This document shows, one piece after another, positions 1 to 6,656 of a DNA stretch of 6,656 bases. The notes beneath the pieces are model-generated. The model saw only the letters and a list, made by a program, of their open reading frames with translations. It did no database searches and had not been told where the DNA came from. Within the stretch, counting starts at the first letter, position 1. Each line of letters begins with the position of its first letter. The stretch lies in contig CAMWGZ010000070.1 of the NCBI GenBank assembly GCA_947173915.1, positions 1 to 6,656 on the forward strand. The letters are read 5' to 3'. This DNA is from an uncultured Alistipes sp. (lineage in GTDB: Bacteria > Bacteroidota > Bacteroidia > Bacteroidales > Rikenellaceae). The position numbers were made by a program, and so were the translations under genes.

Positions 1-480
1 GGGCACGGACGAAGGCAGGGCGCTCGCGGCATCCACCTCAACCCGGATGCGCTCGACCGCCGAGCGGACGCGGCGGGGAGTCATGACCACCTCGACCCGG
101 CCCGCACCGGCATCGCTCGCGGCGAAGTCGTACTCCTCGCCGACGAAATCGAAGGCCCGCGTCGGGTTGTTCAGCAGGTTGTGCGACGAAAGATCGGCGC
201 GATCGACGACCACTTCGCGGCGGGAGGGGTCGATCTCGTAACGGCACTCGCCGTCCCCATAGACCTCGGCATCGCCGACCTGCATGCAGTAGCGGTCGCC
301 GGCGACCCGATAGTGGCCGGAGATCGGTCCCCGCTCGGTCGCGACCTCGAAAACGACCTCGTAAGGATCCAGCTCCCCGAGGGTCGCCGCCAGGCGTTGC
401 AACAGCGACTGCGCCCGATCCTGGGCACCCGCAGCGGCACAAGTCAGCAGCGCCGCCAATACGAACAACAAACGTTTCAT
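1..480 (-). CDS. lolA: Outer-membrane lipoprotein carrier protein LolA-like, 3' end outside the window
   Basis: Reading from an ATG at 480 gives 160 open codons to the window edge with no stop. The family is usually about 200 residues, so roughly the last fifth is missing. LolA is a periplasmic chaperone that takes lipoproteins released from the inner membrane and carries them to the outer membrane. The N-terminus is a clear signal peptide: MKR, a hydrophobic stretch (residues 4-17), and a likely signal peptidase I site AGA|Q after residue 19. The mature part fits the LolA half-barrel: alternating strands and the segment NNPTRAFDF (about residues 104-112), typical of Bacteroidota LolA-like proteins as I remember them. 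A Cys at 14 (LLTC) is a poor lipobox because Thr precedes it, so a soluble protein is more likely. The gene lies downstream of ftsK, an arrangement I recall from Bacteroides relatives. The LolA call rests on family resemblance and context, not on a catalytic motif. Confidence 0.82.
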   Translation of the reverse strand, partial: MKRLLFVLAALLTCAAAGAQDRAQSLLQRLAATLGELDPYEVVFEVATERGPISGHYRVAGDRYCMQVGDAEVYGDGECRYEIDPSRREVVVDRADLSSHNLLNNPTRAFDFVGEEYDFAASDAGAGRVEVVMTPRRVRSAVERIRVEVDAASALPSSVP

Positions 481-614
481 AACCGCATATCTTTTATTAA
501 AAATTATCGGACTGCCTGCAAATTCCGCACCGCGCCTTTCGTCCGCACTCTCCGGCCCGCAGTCCTCCGCCCGCGATCGGAACAGCGCGCCGCATCGAAC
601 CGCCCGGCGCAGGA
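481..614 (-). promoter_or_regulatory. ftsK-lolA spacer with A/T-rich lolA leader
   Basis: This 134-base gap separates the ftsK stop from the lolA start. The part next to ftsK (about 530-614) is G+C-rich and has no hairpin followed by a T-run, so I see no terminator and co-transcription with ftsK is possible. The part next to lolA (about 485-507) is strikingly A/T-rich, as usual before Bacteroidota start codons. It contains a TTTG (519-522) and a TAATTTTT (499-506), but the 12-base spacing is too short for the usual 19-21, so an independent lolA promoter is only weakly supported. No Shine-Dalgarno motif is visible. Confidence 0.3.
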
Positions 615-3446
615 TCAGAACAGTCCCAACTCCTGCAGGCGGGCCTCCAGCGAGGGAAGGTCGTGGAAATAAATGTCGCGCGGCTTCGCACCCTCCTGAC
701 GGCCGACGATCCCGGCCCGTTCGAGCTGCATCATGATGCGCCCCGCGCGGTTGAATCCCACCTCGTAGTTGCGCTGGATCGAGGAGGTCGAGATCGAACC
801 CGTCTCGACGGCGCTGCGCGCGATCTCGGCGAAAAGCGCGTCGTAGCGCACCGGCTTGCCGCTCTCGCTCTCGCTGCCCAGCCCCGCAGGGGAATCTCCG
901 CCGCCCGACTCGGGCGTGTAGTCCGGCAGCGCATAGGCCGAGGTATAGCTCTGCTGGCGGGCAATGTATTCGACCACCCGCTCCACGTCGGGGGTATCGG
1001 CGAAAGCGCACTGCACGCGCGTCAGCTCGCCGTCCTTCGAGATGAGCATGTCGCCGCGCCCGATCAGCTGGTCGGCACCCGGGCGGTCGATGATTGTCCG
1101 CGAGTCGATCATCTGCATCACGCGGAAGGCGATGCGCGAGGGGAAGTTGGCCTTGATCTTGCCCGTGATGACATCGACCGAGGGGCGCTGCGTGGCGATG
1201 ATGAGGTGGATGCCTATGGCGCGCGCCTTCTGCGCCAGACGGGTCACGGGCACCTCGACCTCCTTGGCCGTCATGATCAGGTCGGCGAACTCGTCGATGA
1301 CCACCACGATATAGGGCAGGAAGCGGTGTCCCTTCAGGGGGTTGAGGCGGCGGGCCGTGAACTTGTCGTTGTACTCGGCAATGTTGCGCGCGCCGGCCAT
1401 CTTGCACAGCTCCAGACGGGTATCCATCTCCGTACAGAGGGCGTTGAGGGTATAGACCGCCTTGCGGGGATCGGTCACGATGGCCTCCTCCTCCGACTCC
1501 ATCTTTGCGAGGAAGTGTTTCTCGATGCGGGCGTAGAGCGAGAACTCGACCATCTTCGGGTCGATCATCACGAACTTCAGTTCGGCCGGATGCTTCTTGT
1601 AGAGCAGCGAGGCGATGATGGCGTTCAGGCCGACCGACTTGCCCTGTCCCGTCGCACCGGCGACGAGCAGGTGGGGCATGCGCGCCAGATCGAAGACGTA
1701 GTTGTCGTTCTGGATCGTGCGGCCGATGACCACCGGCAGTCCGGCGTTCGACTCCTGAAACTGCCGCGACCGCACGGCCGAGTTCATCGAGACGATCTGC
1801 TTGTTGCGGTTGGGCACCTCGATGCCGATGGTTCCCTTGCCCGGAATCGGGGCGATGATGCGGATGCCCGACTCGGCCTTCAGGCTCTGGGCTATGTCGT
1901 TCTGCAGGCCCTGTATCTTGGAGATCTTGACCCCCTGCGCCTGCACGATCTCGTAGAGGGTCACGGTGGGGCCGACCGTCGCCTTGATCCGCTGGATCGG
2001 AATGCCGAAATATTTGAGCGTCTCCTCGATGCGAGTCTTGTTCTCGAAAATCTCCTCGTCGCTGACCTGCGAGTCGGAGGTGTAGTCCTCCAGCAGCGAG
2101 ACGGGCGGACGCTGGTAGTGGATCAGGTCCTTCAGCGGGTCGTACAGATCGGTCTCTATGCTGCGTTCGTCGAGCACTTCGGCCTCATGCGACTCGACCG
2201 TCACGACGATTCCCGACTCCTCCCCGGCAGGCTCCTCCGCCCACCGCTCCGTAGTCCCGGTCTCCGAATCGGCCTCTGCACCGTACGGAGCATCCTCCGG
2301 CAGCACCTCGGGCACCGGAGCCGCCTGCTCCTCCTCTTCGGGTCGCAGGGAAATCTCCGCGATGCCCTCCTCCCAACGCTCCTCCGGCTGCGGATCGCTC
2401 CCGGTCGCGGTCTCCGGCCTGCTTGCCGGCTTCCCGCCGTCGTCCGAAAGATCGAACTCCATAAACACAGCGTCGTCGCCCGCCGGGTATGCGGCCGCCG
2501 CCGTCCGCTCCTGTTCCGGAGAGACCGCCGGCGCGGGAAGCTCCTCCCCGGGGGCTTCGCCTCCGGTGGAGATCTCCAGGAACGGATTCTCCTCCTCATC
2601 CGCAGCAGCAGCTGTACTCTCCGCCTCCTTGGCGACAGAAGCGGCTTCCGGCGCAGCAACCGGGGCGGCCTGCCGCTCCTCCGGCTCCTCGCGAAACGCC
2701 TCGTCCCGAGCCTTCTCATCCGCCGCAACGGCCTCCGGCTGCGGAACCGGCGACTCCGGGCGGCTCCGTTCCCGGCCCCGCTCGGCGACATGGCCGACCG
2801 AATGACGTACGATCTCGACGATCTTACCGCCTTGATCGACCATCGCATTGCCCGCCGTATTGACCGTATTGATGAAGTTGCGGTTGATGAACACACCCGT
2901 CAGGATCCAGGCCCCGAGCAGCACGATGATCGTGCCGAACGCACCGATCGAGCCGGAAAGCAGCCGGGCCATCTCGATACCGAACGCACCGCCCCAGCCG
3001 CTGCCGAAGACCTCCCAGCGGCCGCCGCAGGCGAAGCCCAGCGTGAGCGACCCCAAGATCAGCACCAGCAGCGCGCTGAGCACCGAGTGGTTCACGAGCA
3101 TCGGCCGCTGGCGGATGATCCGGATACCGACCATGACCAGAATCAGCGGCAGGATGATGCCGAACAGGCCGAACGAACGTCCCACCAGACGCTCGGCCAT
3201 CCAGGCCCCCCAGGGACCGCACAGGTTTTCCACCTCGTTCTGCCCGGCCAGACGCGGGTCCTCCCGCACCACGCCCGAGACGTAGCTCATGTCGGCCCGC
3301 CAGTTGAAGTAGTAGAACAGAACGGCAGCCGTCAAGTACAACCCGGCGAAAAGCAGCAGCAACCCGCAGGTCCACCGGATGCTGTCGCGGTTGGACCGGG
3401 TCGTTCCCGAAGCGTTTCGGGTCGTATCGCTCTTTTTTGCTGCCAT
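615..3446 (-). CDS. ftsK: DNA translocase FtsK (FtsK/SpoIIIE family), full length
   Basis: This 943-residue protein is a septum-anchored, ATP-driven DNA pump that clears the chromosome terminus at division. The N-terminal domain has four membrane segments (about residues 25-47, 91-111, 121-140, 165-187). A low-complexity linker rich in Glu, Ala and Pro follows (about 222-433). The alpha domain of the motor starts near 435. The RecA-like beta domain has Walker A GATGQGKS (597-604, Lys603) and Walker B VVVIDEF (Asp718, Glu719). The C-terminal winged-helix gamma domain (about 868-927) keeps the recognition helix NRAGRIMMQLE (899-909), close to the E. coli helix that reads KOPS, so oriented loading is likely. 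About 16 residues follow the usual gamma end, finishing in LQELGLF. The ATG at 3446 is chosen because it precedes the first membrane segment by a short basic tail and lies about 17 bases below a good promoter. The linker is much shorter than in E. coli FtsK. Identification is secure. Confidence 0.97.
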   Translation of the reverse strand: MAAKKSDTTRNASGTTRSNRDSIRWTCGLLLLFAGLYLTAAVLFYYFNWRADMSYVSGVVREDPRLAGQNEVENLCGPWGAWMAERLVGRSFGLFGIILPLILVMVGIRIIRQRPMLVNHSVLSALLVLILGSLTLGFACGGRWEVFGSGWGGAFGIEMARLLSGSIGAFGTIIVLLGAWILTGVFINRNFINTVNTAGNAMVDQGGKIVEIVRHSVGHVAERGRERSRPESPVPQPEAVAADEKARDEAFREEPEERQAAPVAAPEAASVAKEAESTAAAADEEENPFLEISTGGEAPGEELPAPAVSPEQERTAAAAYPAGDDAVFMEFDLSDDGGKPASRPETATGSDPQPEERWEEGIAEISLRPEEEEQAAPVPEVLPEDAPYGAEADSETGTTERWAEEPAGEESGIVVTVESHEAEVLDERSIETDLYDPLKDLIHYQRPPVSLLEDYTSDSQVSDEEIFENKTRIEETLKYFGIPIQRIKATVGPTVTLYEIVQAQGVKISKIQGLQNDIAQSLKAESGIRIIAPIPGKGTIGIEVPNRNKQIVSMNSAVRSRQFQESNAGLPVVIGRTIQNDNYVFDLARMPHLLVAGATGQGKSVGLNAIIASLLYKKHPAELKFVMIDPKMVEFSLYARIEKHFLAKMESEEEAIVTDPRKAVYTLNALCTEMDTRLELCKMAGARNIAEYNDKFTARRLNPLKGHRFLPYIVVVIDEFADLIMTAKEVEVPVTRLAQKARAIGIHLIIATQRPSVDVITGKIKANFPSRIAFRVMQMIDSRTIIDRPGADQLIGRGDMLISKDGELTRVQCAFADTPDVERVVEYIARQQSYTSAYALPDYTPESGGGDSPAGLGSESESGKPVRYDALFAEIARSAVETGSISTSSIQRNYEVGFNRAGRIMMQLERAGIVGRQEGAKPRDIYFHDLPSLEARLQELGLF

Positions 3447-3469
3447 AAATTAATGTCGGATAAATCGAA

Positions 3470-3500
3470 CGAAGATACGGATTTTTTCGCAAAGATCAAA
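3470..3500 (-). promoter_or_regulatory. Bacteroidota-type promoter of ftsK
   Basis: On the minus strand TTTG (3500-3497) is followed by exactly 19 bases and then TATCTTCG (3477-3470). The primary sigma factor of Bacteroidota recognises TTTG near -33 and TAnnTTTG near -7 with 19-21 bases between. Only one base of the -7 element differs from consensus (C for the third T of TTTG). The start site should fall near 3463, giving an untranslated leader of about 17 bases before the ftsK ATG. The TTTG lies inside the T-run of the murI terminator. The start site is inferred, not measured. Confidence 0.75.
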
Positions 3501-3531
3501 AAAGCGGGCACCTTTCCGGAAAAAGTCCCGC
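3498..3531 (-). terminator. Rho-independent terminator after murI
   Basis: On the minus strand GCGGG (3531-3527) pairs with CCCGC (3508-3504). The stem continues inward through A-T, C-G and a T/A-rich part with small bulges to a CCGG centre, and six T residues (3503-3498) follow directly. The hairpin begins about 75 bases past the murI stop, and the 75 bases between (3532-3606) show nothing else recognisable. It would end the parC-aroK-murI transcript. There is no matching T-run on the other strand, so it should work in one direction only. Confidence 0.75.
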
Positions 3532-3606
3532 ACCGGAGCAATGCGGACCGAGGCCCAGCAAAGGGTGCACCAGTCGGCTCCGCGCCGCAGGACGGCACCT
3601 CTTCCG

Positions 3607-4380
3607 TCATCCCAGTGCCTTGCGGATCAGGCGGTTCAGATACTCCCCGTCGGCAAAGGTGCGGAATCCGTAATGCGCCTCAGCCCCCTGCGGAGCGCGC
3701 AGACCGCAGCGGTCGAGCAGCTCCCCCACTCTCCTTCCGACGGCCGGAGCGGGGTCGATTACCTCGATCCCGCGGTCGCCGATTACCTGCCGCAGCACGG
3801 GCAGCAGGAAGGGATAGTGCGTGCATCCGAGCACGATCTGGTCGGCACCCGCCGCGATCATCGGCTCCAGTACCCGGGCGACGGCGGCCAGCGCCTCCGG
3901 CGTATCCTCGCGGTTCTCCTCGACCAGTTCGACGAACCCTTCGCCGACGGCCGCAAGAACCCGTATGTTCTCCCCGTAGCGGGCCGCCGTGCGGCGGAAC
4001 AGCTCCCCGTCCAGACTGCGGGCCGTCGCCAGCACGCCGACCACCCCGCTGCGCGTATGCAGGCAGGCGGGCTTCACGGCCGGCTCCATCCCGACGATGG
4101 GAATGTCGCGGTACTTCTCCCGCAGGAAGCCGATCGCCGCAGCGGTCGCCGTGTTGCAGGCCACCACCACCATCTTGCACCCCTCGGCCACCAGCGAACC
4201 GACCGCCTCGTCGGCCAGCCGGCACACCTCCCCGGCCGGACGTGCCCCATAAGGACAGTTCTTGCCGTCGCCCAGGAAAACGAGCGATTCGTCGGGATGC
4301 TGCCGGCGGATCTCGCGCCACACGGTCAGGCCGCCCAGCCCCGAATCGTACACGCCTATGGGCCGATCGTCGCCTCTCAT
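3607..4380 (-). CDS. murI: Glutamate racemase MurI
   Basis: The 257-residue cytoplasmic enzyme interconverts L- and D-glutamate without a cofactor, and the D-glutamate goes into the peptidoglycan stem peptide. Family motifs are in order: IGVYDSGLGGLTV near the N-terminus (Asp12, Ser13), CPYG (42-45), VACNTATA with the first catalytic cysteine (Cys75), and LGCTHYP with the second (Cys186, followed by Thr187 and His188). Length is normal for the family. The frame stays open well upstream into aroK, but the ATG at 4380 is preferred: it places IGVYDSG eight residues in, as in other MurI proteins, and its ATGA overlaps the aroK stop, which suggests translational coupling. The segment before CPYG reads GDGKN, where the better-known enzymes have GDT plus two residues; the catalytic residues are all present, so it should be active. 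It is the last gene before the terminator at 3498-3531. Confidence 0.96.
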   Translation of the reverse strand: MRGDDRPIGVYDSGLGGLTVWREIRRQHPDESLVFLGDGKNCPYGARPAGEVCRLADEAVGSLVAEGCKMVVVACNTATAAAIGFLREKYRDIPIVGMEPAVKPACLHTRSGVVGVLATARSLDGELFRRTAARYGENIRVLAAVGEGFVELVEENREDTPEALAAVARVLEPMIAAGADQIVLGCTHYPFLLPVLRQVIGDRGIEVIDPAPAVGRRVGELLDRCGLRAPQGAEAHYGFRTFADGEYLNRLIRKALG

Positions 4381-4892
4381 CGCAGCGCCTCCCCGATTCG
4401 TTCCACAATCCGTTCGTCGCTCAGCGCGTCGCCATCGACCACCAGGCGCGCCTGAAGATAGAAAGGCTCCCGCTCCGCCATGTTCGCGGTCATGAAGGCG
4501 ACCAGCTCCTCGTCGGAAAGCCCCCGCAGCTTGGGCCGCTTCCATCGTCCGTAGGGACTCAGCCGGGCGGCGATCCGGTCGGCCGAACGACGCACATAGA
4601 CGGTCGTTCCCGCACCGTTCATCAAGGCCATGTTGTCCCGCCACACGGGAGCGCCGCCACCGGTCGAGACCACCAGATTCTCTCCCGTGCCGATCAGCGA
4701 CTCCAGCACTTCGCGCTCGCGGCGACGGAAATACTCCTCGCCTTCGTAACGGAAAATATCGCATATCTCGGCACCTTCGCGCTGCTCGATCTGCCGGTCG
4801 GTATCGACCAGCCGGCATCCGAGCCGCTGCGCCAGACGCTTCCCGAGGCTCGTTTTCCCGCAGCCCATATATCCGATCAGAAAGACGATCAT
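4377..4892 (-). CDS. aroK: Shikimate kinase AroK
   Basis: This 171-residue cytoplasmic kinase phosphorylates shikimate at the 3-hydroxyl using ATP, the fifth step of the path to chorismate and the aromatic amino acids. The sequence shows Walker A GYMGCGKTSLG (7-17, Lys13), DTD (30-32) for magnesium and shikimate, FRRRE (55-59) with the shikimate-binding Arg56, and the GGG turn (78-80) for shikimate. The lid carries KRPKL with Arg118, and REPFY (140-144) supplies the late conserved arginine. Length is normal. The ATG at 4892 puts the P-loop at residue 7, the usual place. It lies 13 bases past the parC stop and overlaps murI by 4 bases, so it is the middle gene of the operon. No Shine-Dalgarno motif is seen. 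There is no obvious functional tie to its neighbours. Confidence 0.96.
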   Translation of the reverse strand: MIVFLIGYMGCGKTSLGKRLAQRLGCRLVDTDRQIEQREGAEICDIFRYEGEEYFRRREREVLESLIGTGENLVVSTGGGAPVWRDNMALMNGAGTTVYVRRSADRIAARLSPYGRWKRPKLRGLSDEELVAFMTANMAEREPFYLQARLVVDGDALSDERIVERIGEALR

Positions 4893-4905
4893 ACCGCGCG
4901 CGACG

Positions 4906-6656
4906 CTAAAAAAGGTTCAGCTGTTCGGTCTCATCCTCCTCTGCGGAAGAGACGACGTTCCCGTCCGTCTCCGGCATTCTCCCCTGCGGCCGCTCCGCCG
5001 CAGCACCGGCGGCCGGCTCTCCGGATTCCGGCGCGGAAGACTCCTCCTCCGGCTCGGGTGCCGGTTCGACAAAGGCCGCCTCCGCGATCCGGTAGGTCGA
5101 AAGACGCTTGCCCTTGGCCCGGTGGCTCTTGATTCCGATAAATGTATCGACCTCTATCGACTCCTCGGCCCGCGAGGCATGCGCTCCGCCGAACACGAGC
5201 CGCAGCCGGCTTCCGGGAGCCTCCGAGATGGCGACGAATTCCGACTCCTCGTCGAGGAAGGGCTGCATCTTCTCGCTCCGCTCGGCACAGAAACGTTTCA
5301 GGTAGTGGTAGTTCTGCGTCCGGTCGAAATAGACCACCGCATAAACCGCCTCGGGCCGATAGCGCGAGACGCGGACCGTATCGTCCGGGAAATGCTGCGT
5401 CAGGTCGTAATTCGTGATGTAGTAGAGGTTCCGGGCCGTCCAGACGATCAGCCGGTCGTCGCCCTGGAACTCGCCGAGCAGCTCGCCCCGGCCGTCGGTA
5501 TTGAGCCGGCGCACGTCCTCGTCGTACCAGATCTGCTGCCCGCCCAGCGTCGAGGCACCCCGCTCCTTCAGGACGATCTTGTGGATGCCGTAGCGGGAGA
5601 AGAGGTTTCCCTGGCTCTGGCGGCCCTTGATCGCGATGGTCGAGAAGTCGAGATCGACGATGACTTTCTTCAGGCGCGGACGGGGCTTGAAATAGATCTT
5701 CAGCACCTCGGCCTCGCCGTTGGGATTGACCGACATATAGAGTATCTCGCTGCGGGGGTCGCCCTTGGTGATGTTGTACTCCTTGTCGCGCGTGATCCCC
5801 TTGATCGCGCAGCGCTTCATCAGGATCGGTCCGTTCTTGCCGTCGCGGTAGAGCACGTTGTAGATCGTCCGCTCGTCGTTGCGCTTGAACACGCCGATGT
5901 AAAGGATGTTCTTGTCGAAGAAGGCCTTGTCGCTTACCTTCGTGATGACGTAGCGGCCGTCGCGCGTAAAGACGATCACGTCGTCGATGTCCGAGCATTC
6001 GCACACCAGCTCGGCATCCTTCATCGACTTGCCGATGCCGAAGAAGCCCTCCGCCCGATCGACGTAGAGCTTGGCATTGGTCACGGCCACCTTCGTCGCC
6101 TCGATCGAGTCGAACTCCCGCAGTTCGGAGCGGCGCTCGCGCCCCGCACCGTATTTTTCGCGGATGCGCCGGTAATAGGTCACCGCATATTCGGTCAGGT
6201 GGGCCAGGTGGTGCTGCGTGTCGGCGATCTGCTGTTCGATCTGCCGGATCTCGTTGTCGGACTTCTCCGTGTCGTAGCGCGAGATGCGGATGAAGCGCAG
6301 TTCGGTAAGACGCTGGATGTCCTCCGGAGTGACGGCCCGGCGCAGGCAGCCGATAAAAGGCTCCAGCCCCCTGCCGACCGCCTCGTATGCGGCCTCGCGC
6401 GTGCGGCACCCCTCGATCAGCTGATAGAGCTTATTGACCATGAAGATCCGCTCCAGGGAGGCCGCATGCCACCACTCGATCAGCTCGCCGAGGCGGATCT
6501 CCAGCTCCAGACCGAGCAGTTCGCGGGTGTGTTCGGCCGAGCGGCGCAGGATCTCGCTCACGCCCAGGAAATGCGGCTTCTCGTCCCAGATCACGCAGGA
6601 GTTGGGAGCGATCGACACCTCGCAGTCGGTGAAGGCGTAGAGTGCGTCGATGGTCT
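4906..6656 (-). CDS. parC: DNA topoisomerase IV subunit A, 5' end outside the window
   Basis: The frame runs open through the right edge, so the gene starts outside. A GTG at 6618 is internal: the 12 codons before it read TIDALYAFTDCE, a conserved stretch of ParC. The 582 visible residues cover the end of the breakage-reunion core and the C-terminal domain; the catalytic tyrosine and roughly the first third are missing. Topoisomerase IV passes one duplex through another to unlink sister chromosomes. Visible parts are the tower and coiled-coil/C-gate region (about residues 1-180 of the fragment), a beta-pinwheel DNA-wrapping domain (about 189-525), and an acidic, probably disordered tail (529-582) ending in QLNLF. 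The canonical gyrase box QRRGGKG is absent; KGRQSQGN (343-350) stands in a similar strand, which favours ParC over GyrA. It is the first visible gene of an operon with aroK and murI. GyrA is the only real alternative. Confidence 0.9.
   Translation of the reverse strand, partial: TIDALYAFTDCEVSIAPNSCVIWDEKPHFLGVSEILRRSAEHTRELLGLELEIRLGELIEWWHAASLERIFMVNKLYQLIEGCRTREAAYEAVGRGLEPFIGCLRRAVTPEDIQRLTELRFIRISRYDTEKSDNEIRQIEQQIADTQHHLAHLTEYAVTYYRRIREKYGAGRERRSELREFDSIEATKVAVTNAKLYVDRAEGFFGIGKSMKDAELVCECSDIDDVIVFTRDGRYVITKVSDKAFFDKNILYIGVFKRNDERTIYNVLYRDGKNGPILMKRCAIKGITRDKEYNITKGDPRSEILYMSVNPNGEAEVLKIYFKPRPRLKKVIVDLDFSTIAIKGRQSQGNLFSRYGIHKIVLKERGASTLGGQQIWYDEDVRRLNTDGRGELLGEFQGDDRLIVWTARNLYYITNYDLTQHFPDDTVRVSRYRPEAVYAVVYFDRTQNYHYLKRFCAERSEKMQPFLDEESEFVAISEAPGSRLRLVFGGAHASRAEESIEVDTFIGIKSHRAKGKRLSTYRIAEAAFVEPAPEPEEESSAPESGEPAAGAAAERPQGRMPETDGNVVSSAEEDETEQLNLF

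Noticed and set aside
38..442. Arg-rich open frames antisense to or out of frame with lolA
   Set aside because: Low-complexity Arg/Gly/Pro translations overlapping the LolA frame, which has a proper signal peptide and family character.
499..522. TTTG and TAATTTTT upstream of lolA as a Bacteroidota promoter
   Set aside because: The spacing is 12 bases rather than 19-21, and a second candidate 19 bases away (TAATAAAA) matches the -7 consensus only in its first two bases.
530..614. Terminator downstream of ftsK
   Set aside because: The stretch is G+C-rich with some self-complementary bits, but no stable hairpin followed by a T-run is visible on the minus strand.
4381..4818. Upstream extension of the murI frame to 403 residues
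   Set aside because: The extra 146 residues lie wholly inside aroK in another frame, are Arg- and Gly-rich without MurI character, and the ATG at 4380 gives the normal MurI N-terminus.
663..5132. A 1489-codon open frame on the plus strand spanning ftsK, murI and aroK in antisense
   Set aside because: It lies codon-on-codon opposite ftsK and aroK, so its stops would need TTA, CTA or TCA codons in those genes, which this G+C-rich genome rarely uses. The translation is rich in Arg, His and Pro with no domain I recognise, it crosses the ftsK promoter and terminator, and the opposite strand holds clear conserved genes.
6616..6618. GTG at 6618 as the start of the topoisomerase gene
   Set aside because: The frame continues upstream through TIDALYAFTDCE, which is conserved ParC sequence, to the window edge; the protein lacks its catalytic core if started here.

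Overview
The window reads as ordinary chromosomal core sequence from a G+C-rich member of the Bacteroidota, most likely Bacteroidales and possibly Alistipes-like. Three things point that way. The ftsK promoter has the Bacteroidota form, TTTG-N19-TATCTTCG (consensus TTTG ... TAnnTTTG). Start codons are preceded by A/T-rich or plain sequence with no Shine-Dalgarno motif. The topoisomerase IV A subunit and the ftsK-lolA pair look like those I remember from this phylum. The genus is a guess from composition and protein style, not from a search.

All five genes lie on the minus strand, so transcription runs from right to left. From the right edge they are parC (5' end outside the window), aroK and murI. 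parC and aroK are 13 bases apart, and aroK and murI overlap by 4 bases (ATGA), so these three look like one operon. It ends in a hairpin plus six-T terminator (3498-3531). The ftsK promoter follows at once and takes its -33 element from the terminator T-run. ftsK (943 codons) is then followed, after 134 bases, by lolA, whose 3' end lies beyond the left edge. No stretch over about 300 bases lacks a gene. I saw no mobile element, CRISPR array, tRNA or rRNA.

The cluster brings together late cell-cycle and envelope functions. Topoisomerase IV separates linked sister chromosomes and FtsK pumps the terminus region through the closing septum. MurI makes D-glutamate for peptidoglycan, AroK is a step of aromatic amino-acid synthesis, and LolA carries lipoproteins across the periplasm. 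In E. coli FtsK is known to act together with topoisomerase IV, so the closeness of parC and ftsK makes functional sense, although a promoter and terminator separate them here.

I found no undescribed system. The points most worth a second look are a possible sliding-clamp-binding motif (QLNLF) at the extreme C-terminus of ParC, the fused terminator/promoter between murI and ftsK, and an extra C-terminal helix on FtsK that also ends in LxLF.
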